This document shows, one piece after another, positions 5,979 through 9,121 of a DNA stretch of 9,121 nucleotides. The stretch is from an uncultured Erysipelotrichaceae bacterium (GTDB lineage Bacteria; Bacillota_I; Bacilli_A; RFN20; CAG-826): the NCBI GenBank assembly GCA_902801805.1, contig CADCJP010000052.1, positions 1-9,121 of the forward strand, given 5' to 3'. The translations under genes were made by a program, and so were the position numbers. Positions within the stretch are counted from its first letter, which is position 1. Each line of letters begins with the position of its first letter. A model generated the notes under the pieces. The model was not told the DNA's origin. It did not search any database and saw only the letters and a list, made by a program, of their open reading frames with translations.

Positions 5979-6741
5979 TTTACTATCCTTTAAAAACATT
6001 TATAAAACATTCAACACAGGCACAATTGATGAAATGCCTTTATTCATTGATTTCAATTTAGATATCAAAGAAGGCGAGTTTGTCTCCATCGTTGGTAGTA
6101 ATGGTTCTGGTAAAACAACATTACTGAATTTAGTCAGTGGCTCCGCTCCATTGGATAACGGCGAAATCTACTTAAAAGAAGAAAATATCACTAAAGCAAA
6201 GGAACATATTAGAGCGAGAAAAATTGGTCGTGTCTATCAAGATCCTTCCTTAGGAACAGCCCCTAATTTAACCATCGCTGAAAACCTTGCTTTAGCGGAA
6301 AATAAGGGACACGGGTATGGGTTATCTTTTGCTTTAAATAAAAAGAAAGTGGAAAGATACCATGAAATGCTGAAGTCTTTAAACTTAGGTTTAGAAGAAA
6401 AGATGAACACCAAAGTCAAGAAACTCTCTGGTGGTCAAAGACAAGCTTTAGCCCTTTTAATGGCGACATTACAACCAATCGATTTATTACTTCTTGATGA
6501 ACATACCGCTGCGCTTGATCCAAAGACAAGTGAAGCAATAATGCAGTTAACTAACCGCATCGTTCAAGAAAAGAAAATCACCACATTAATGGTGACACAT
6601 AATCTCCGTTACGCAGTGGAATATGGTGACCGATTATTGATGTTTAATCAAGGAAAAATCGTCATCGATAAAAGTGGTGAAGATAAAGAAAAAACCAAGA
6701 TTGAAGACCTCCTTAAAACGTTTAACGAGGAAAATCCTTAA
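5971..6741 (+). CDS. trpZ: tryptophan ABC transporter, ATP-binding protein (TrpZ type)
   Basis: The 256-residue ABC ATPase has all key motifs in order: Walker A GSNGSGKT (42-49), Q-loop Gln90, signature LSGGQ (152-156), Walker B LLLLDE (172-177, catalytic Glu177), D-loop AALD and the switch His210 (MVTHN). It hydrolyses ATP on the cytoplasmic face to drive the permease. Its length is normal for a single-domain importer ATPase. AGGAGG (5957-5962) lies 8 nt before the ATG, inside the permease gene, and the two genes overlap by 8 nt (5971-5978). It is the last gene of the operon; a weak hairpin overlaps its stop. The substrate is inferred from the operon, because ATPases of this class do not reveal it. 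Confidence 0.93.
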   Translation: MPNLLSFKNIYKTFNTGTIDEMPLFIDFNLDIKEGEFVSIVGSNGSGKTTLLNLVSGSAPLDNGEIYLKEENITKAKEHIRARKIGRVYQDPSLGTAPNLTIAENLALAENKGHGYGLSFALNKKKVERYHEMLKSLNLGLEEKMNTKVKKLSGGQRQALALLMATLQPIDLLLLDEHTAALDPKTSEAIMQLTNRIVQEKKITTLMVTHNLRYAVEYGDRLLMFNQGKIVIDKSGEDKEKTKIEDLLKTFNEENP

Positions 6742-6754
6742 ATTCCAAGGTTTT
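6731..6754 (+). terminator. weak hairpin at the end of the transporter operon
   Basis: AAAATCCTT (6731-6739) pairs with AAGGTTTT (6747-6754) in eight pairs with one bulged T, around a 7-nt loop, and overlaps the TAA stop of the ATPase. Only TTTT lies within the 3' arm, and AGCAAC follows rather than a T-run; TTTTT comes later at 6763-6767. It may be an inefficient terminator or a 3'-end stabilising hairpin. Confidence 0.3.
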
Positions 6755-6775
6755 AGCAACTATTTTTGTTATTCA

Positions 6776-6799
6776 TTATAAAATTTAATTATTTTATAA
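6776..6799. repeat. A/T-only inverted repeat before the large lipoprotein gene
   Basis: TTATAAAAT (6776-6784) and ATTTTATAA (6791-6799) form a perfect 9-bp dyad around TTAATT. There is no T-run after it. It also contains TATAAA (6795-6800), which could act as a -10 box with TTCATT (6772-6777) 17 nt upstream, a weak promoter for the gene at 6866. In sequence this AT-rich, chance is a fair explanation. Confidence 0.3.
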
Positions 6800-6865
6800 A
6801 TAATGCTTGATTTACCTTTAATAAATGAGTAGGTTTTTAACTGTTGAAGAAAGGAAAAGAATCCT

Positions 6866-9121
6866 ATGAAAAAAAGCATCAAATCTATCGTGCTTGGTAT
6901 TGTCACAGCCGCTATGTTAACAGGCTGCTTCGGTGAAGGAAGTACCAGCAGTGATAGCCAAGTTTCAGGTAGTAATTCCTCTAGCAATACTACTTCTGAA
7001 ACAACATCATCATCATCCAGTGCTACAACAAGCACAACATCCAGTACTTCAACTAGCACATCCTCAAGTGCTTCAACTAGTACAACCCCATCATCCTCTT
7101 CTAGCAGCAGTAGCAGTGCTCCTAGTATCGTGGTTAAAACACAAATTACTTTAACTGCTCCAAAAACAACTTTAGAAATTAACGAAGAAGTTTTAATTAG
7201 TTCTAATGTTGAAGGCGTTACTCTCACAACTACTGAAGGCGCTTCCGTCACTAATAACGTCTTCAAAGCCACAAAAGCAGGTAACTTTGTTGTTACTGCT
7301 CATAAAGATGGCGATTTCATCGATGGCACATTAGAAATTACTGTTTTAGAAGCTAAACAAGACATCGTCTTAACAGCAGAAAAAACAAATCTCGATTTAA
7401 ATGAATCAGTCACCATTAACTCTAACGTTGAAGGTGTCACATTAACCACAACTGAAGGCGCCACAATTGAAAACGGTGTGTTCACCGCTAGTAAAGAAGG
7501 TACCTATGTTGTTACAGGTACAAAAGAAGGTCGTTACAATGATGGTACAATCACCATCAGTGTTGCTTTCGCTCAAACAGAAGCTAAAGTCAAAGCCGCT
7601 CTTAAAACATTAAAAGAAGGCCAAAACTACACATTACAAATTAGAAGTAACGTTTCTTCAGCGGATTTCTATAGAACTCCAAATTACTCATTCCATACTT
7701 TATTCAATGAAGGCATGGGTTTATTCACAAACATCATTCCAAATCAACCATACGAAAAAGTTGCGCACTATATCAAATTAGTGGGTGACGAATTGGTCAT
7801 TGGTAACGATGTCGTCTATAACATCGATGGTGATCTCGTAATTGCTACTGACCTTTATGACGTTGATGGCTTATACTTCATTGACATTGACAAGGTGGAA
7901 TTTGAAGAACATGACGGCCACTTCGTCACAGATAACGAAGATTTGATTGGTTTTATGGCCAACGTTATTGGTGTAGACTTAGCTTATTTTGCCAGTGCAA
8001 TCCAATACTCATTTAATGATAAATACGAATTAGTTGCCAACCTTTTATACGCAGGTCTAGATGGTAACATTGACTATACTTCTACTTCCATGTTTGGCGA
8101 TTTAGTTTACACAAATGTCGGTCAAACAAAAGCTCCAGTAGTGGATGATGCTTTTAACAAAGTGACTGTTGGAAGTACAGGCATGAGCGAAGAAGTCGCT
8201 TCTTCATTCATGCTCAGAGAAGGCCACATTAAAGCCACAATTAAAACCATCACTGGTGATAATGAGGAATTATTAGGCACAAGTGAATATAATTTTGATG
8301 AAAAATATTTAATCGAAGACAAAAACGTTATTAAAACCAACCAAATAATCCATAACTTCTACACAAACGATAATGGCGATGCCAAATACATTGGTATTGG
8401 TCCAGATAACCAAGTTGTGACAACCTCTTATGGAGAATGGGATTCATTCACTTTCCCATTTGCTACTTTGGATACCAACCAATTTAGACAAACTGGCGAA
8501 CATGCATATTCCTATTTAGGATTTCAATCACATAGTGTAGCTTGTAATTTAGCCTGGGCGAGTGTTGGCGATAATCAAATCGCTTATATTACCGCTCACG
8601 AAAAAGATGGCAAAATTACATCTTTCACATGTGAAACCGCCAATATGTTAGTTGATATTTCTGATCCAGATGCTGAAACTCCAGAGTATGTTTATAGAAA
8701 ACTCGTCATGGAAATCGAAGTTTTACCATATGAAAAAATCGAAGATCCAAAACCATTCGAAGCAGATGCTGATACAGTAAGAATCGGTGCTTACTTAGAT
8801 GAAATCCAAGGCGAAGACGCCAACTTCACACTATTCATGGGTGATTATGCCAATACAAAGAATTGGAAAAACATCAAAGTTACATCTGATACAATTCTTG
8901 TCCAAGAATACAAGGATAGTAAACTCGATGGATATCATGGTTACCACAAATTAAGCGATGGCAGCGTTTTCAAATTCTCTGCCAAAGATGAAAGCGGTGA
9001 AGTTAATGCTAGATTTGAAGGCGACGTTGAACTTGAAGAAGGCCAAACATTTGCTTCTTTATTAGGCTTCAATGTTGCTCCAGAAACCATGACATTTGAT
9101 GTCGATGGCAACATTGTCTTC
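6866..9121 (+). CDS. large Ser/Thr-linker lipoprotein with two Ig-like repeats, 3' end beyond the window
   Basis: The frame is open from the ATG at 6866 to the window edge, 752 residues without a stop. AAGGAA (6851-6856) lies 9 nt upstream. A signal peptide with lipobox LTGC (18-21) places lipidated Cys21 outside the membrane. Residues 22-86 are a low-complexity Ser/Thr/Ala linker that probably spans the cell wall. Two related repeats follow (about 94-163 and 167-236), each about 70 residues at a 73-residue spacing and sharing the motif SNVEGVTLTTTEGA. Their strand pattern and Gly positions resemble bacterial Ig-like (Big_2) domains. The remaining part (from about 237) is acidic, strand-rich and not recognised; it is the bulk of the protein. 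Nothing catalytic is visible. It is likely a surface-displayed adhesin, binding or structural protein, but that is inference. It stands downstream of the transporter operon and probably has its own promoter. Confidence 0.85.
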   Translation, partial: MKKSIKSIVLGIVTAAMLTGCFGEGSTSSDSQVSGSNSSSNTTSETTSSSSSATTSTTSSTSTSTSSSASTSTTPSSSSSSSSSAPSIVVKTQITLTAPKTTLEINEEVLISSNVEGVTLTTTEGASVTNNVFKATKAGNFVVTAHKDGDFIDGTLEITVLEAKQDIVLTAEKTNLDLNESVTINSNVEGVTLTTTEGATIENGVFTASKEGTYVVTGTKEGRYNDGTITISVAFAQTEAKVKAALKTLKEGQNYTLQIRSNVSSADFYRTPNYSFHTLFNEGMGLFTNIIPNQPYEKVAHYIKLVGDELVIGNDVVYNIDGDLVIATDLYDVDGLYFIDIDKVEFEEHDGHFVTDNEDLIGFMANVIGVDLAYFASAIQYSFNDKYELVANLLYAGLDGNIDYTSTSMFGDLVYTNVGQTKAPVVDDAFNKVTVGSTGMSEEVASSFMLREGHIKATIKTITGDNEELLGTSEYNFDEKYLIEDKNVIKTNQIIHNFYTNDNGDAKYIGIGPDNQVVTTSYGEWDSFTFPFATLDTNQFRQTGEHAYSYLGFQSHSVACNLAWASVGDNQIAYITAHEKDGKITSFTCETANMLVDISDPDAETPEYVYRKLVMEIEVLPYEKIEDPKPFEADADTVRIGAYLDEIQGEDANFTLFMGDYANTKNWKNIKVTSDTILVQEYKDSKLDGYHGYHKLSDGSVFKFSAKDESGEVNARFEGDVELEEGQTFASLLGFNVAPETMTFDVDGNIVF
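7145..7573 (+). repeat. tandem pair of Ig-like coding repeats (219-nt period)
   Basis: Unit 1 (7145-7354) and unit 2 (7364-7573) encode aligned segments 73 residues apart. Both have LTAxKTxLxxNE, SNVEGVTLTTTEGA and a closing DGTxxIxV. The protein similarity is clearly higher than the DNA similarity: in the shared 14-residue block, many third codon positions differ. The duplication is therefore old and under protein-level selection rather than a recent DNA repeat. Confidence 0.7.

Noticed and set aside
6933..7154. Plus-strand frame rich in His, Gln, Leu and Pro
   Set aside because: It is an out-of-frame reading of the Ser/Thr-rich linker, with composition explained by the TCA/ACA/AGT codons of the real frame.
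6769..7272. Long minus-strand open frame of 167 residues opposite the large lipoprotein
   Set aside because: It is the reverse complement of the Ser/Thr linker and first Ig-like repeat. Its Val/Leu/Asp-rich product is what such codons give on the other strand, and no signal supports it.
1..9121. CRISPR arrays, tRNA or rRNA genes, insertion sequences and phage genes
   Set aside because: I looked for regularly spaced repeats, cloverleaf sequences, transposase motifs and terminal inverted repeats and found none.

Overview
The window looks like a chromosomal piece of a low-GC, AT-rich Gram-positive bacterium. Codons mostly end in A or T, lipoprotein signal peptides follow the Bacillota pattern, terminators are short hairpins with T-runs, and a T-box riboswitch is present. 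Ser/Thr-rich lipoproteins and the overall style suggest a gut Bacilli lineage near Erysipelotrichales, RF39 or RFN20, but this placement is inference. Every stop in the confident genes is TAA or TAG, and all Trp codons in the long genes are TGG.

Layout. Positions 1-185 hold the 3' end of a GNAT acetyltransferase and its terminator. Positions 289-2326 form a decaying stretch. It contains an XRE-type regulator fused to a multi-spanning membrane domain, probably frameshifted near its 3' end; then a startless coding remnant; then an HD-fold gene broken by an internal deletion with a frameshift. A STAS-domain anti-sigma antagonist (minus strand, 2323-2625) converges on the HD pseudogene, their stops overlapping in CTAA. 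A solitary lipoprotein follows at 2777-3709.

The best understood part is 3722-6741. A near-consensus promoter drives a T-box riboswitch with a TGG (Trp) specifier, a TGGC acceptor-binding bulge matching the G discriminator usual for bacterial tRNA-Trp, and a fully drawable antiterminator/terminator switch. Downstream is a three-gene ABC importer of the TrpXYZ type: lipoprotein binding protein, permease and ATPase, spaced by 1 nt and then overlapping by 8 nt. None of the 879 importer residues is Trp. Between the T-box terminator and trpX lies a possible second control layer: an 11-codon ORF with its own ribosome binding site, whose last sense codon is TGG. It sits inside a nested structure whose outer 12-bp stem ends exactly where the trpX Shine-Dalgarno begins. 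This resembles in logic the tandem T-box plus leader peptide described for the Bacillus subtilis anti-TRAP (rtpA) operon, and it is the most interesting feature here.

The window ends inside a large lipoprotein (6866 to beyond 9121) with a long Ser/Thr linker, two 73-residue Ig-like repeats and a large unrecognised C-terminal part.
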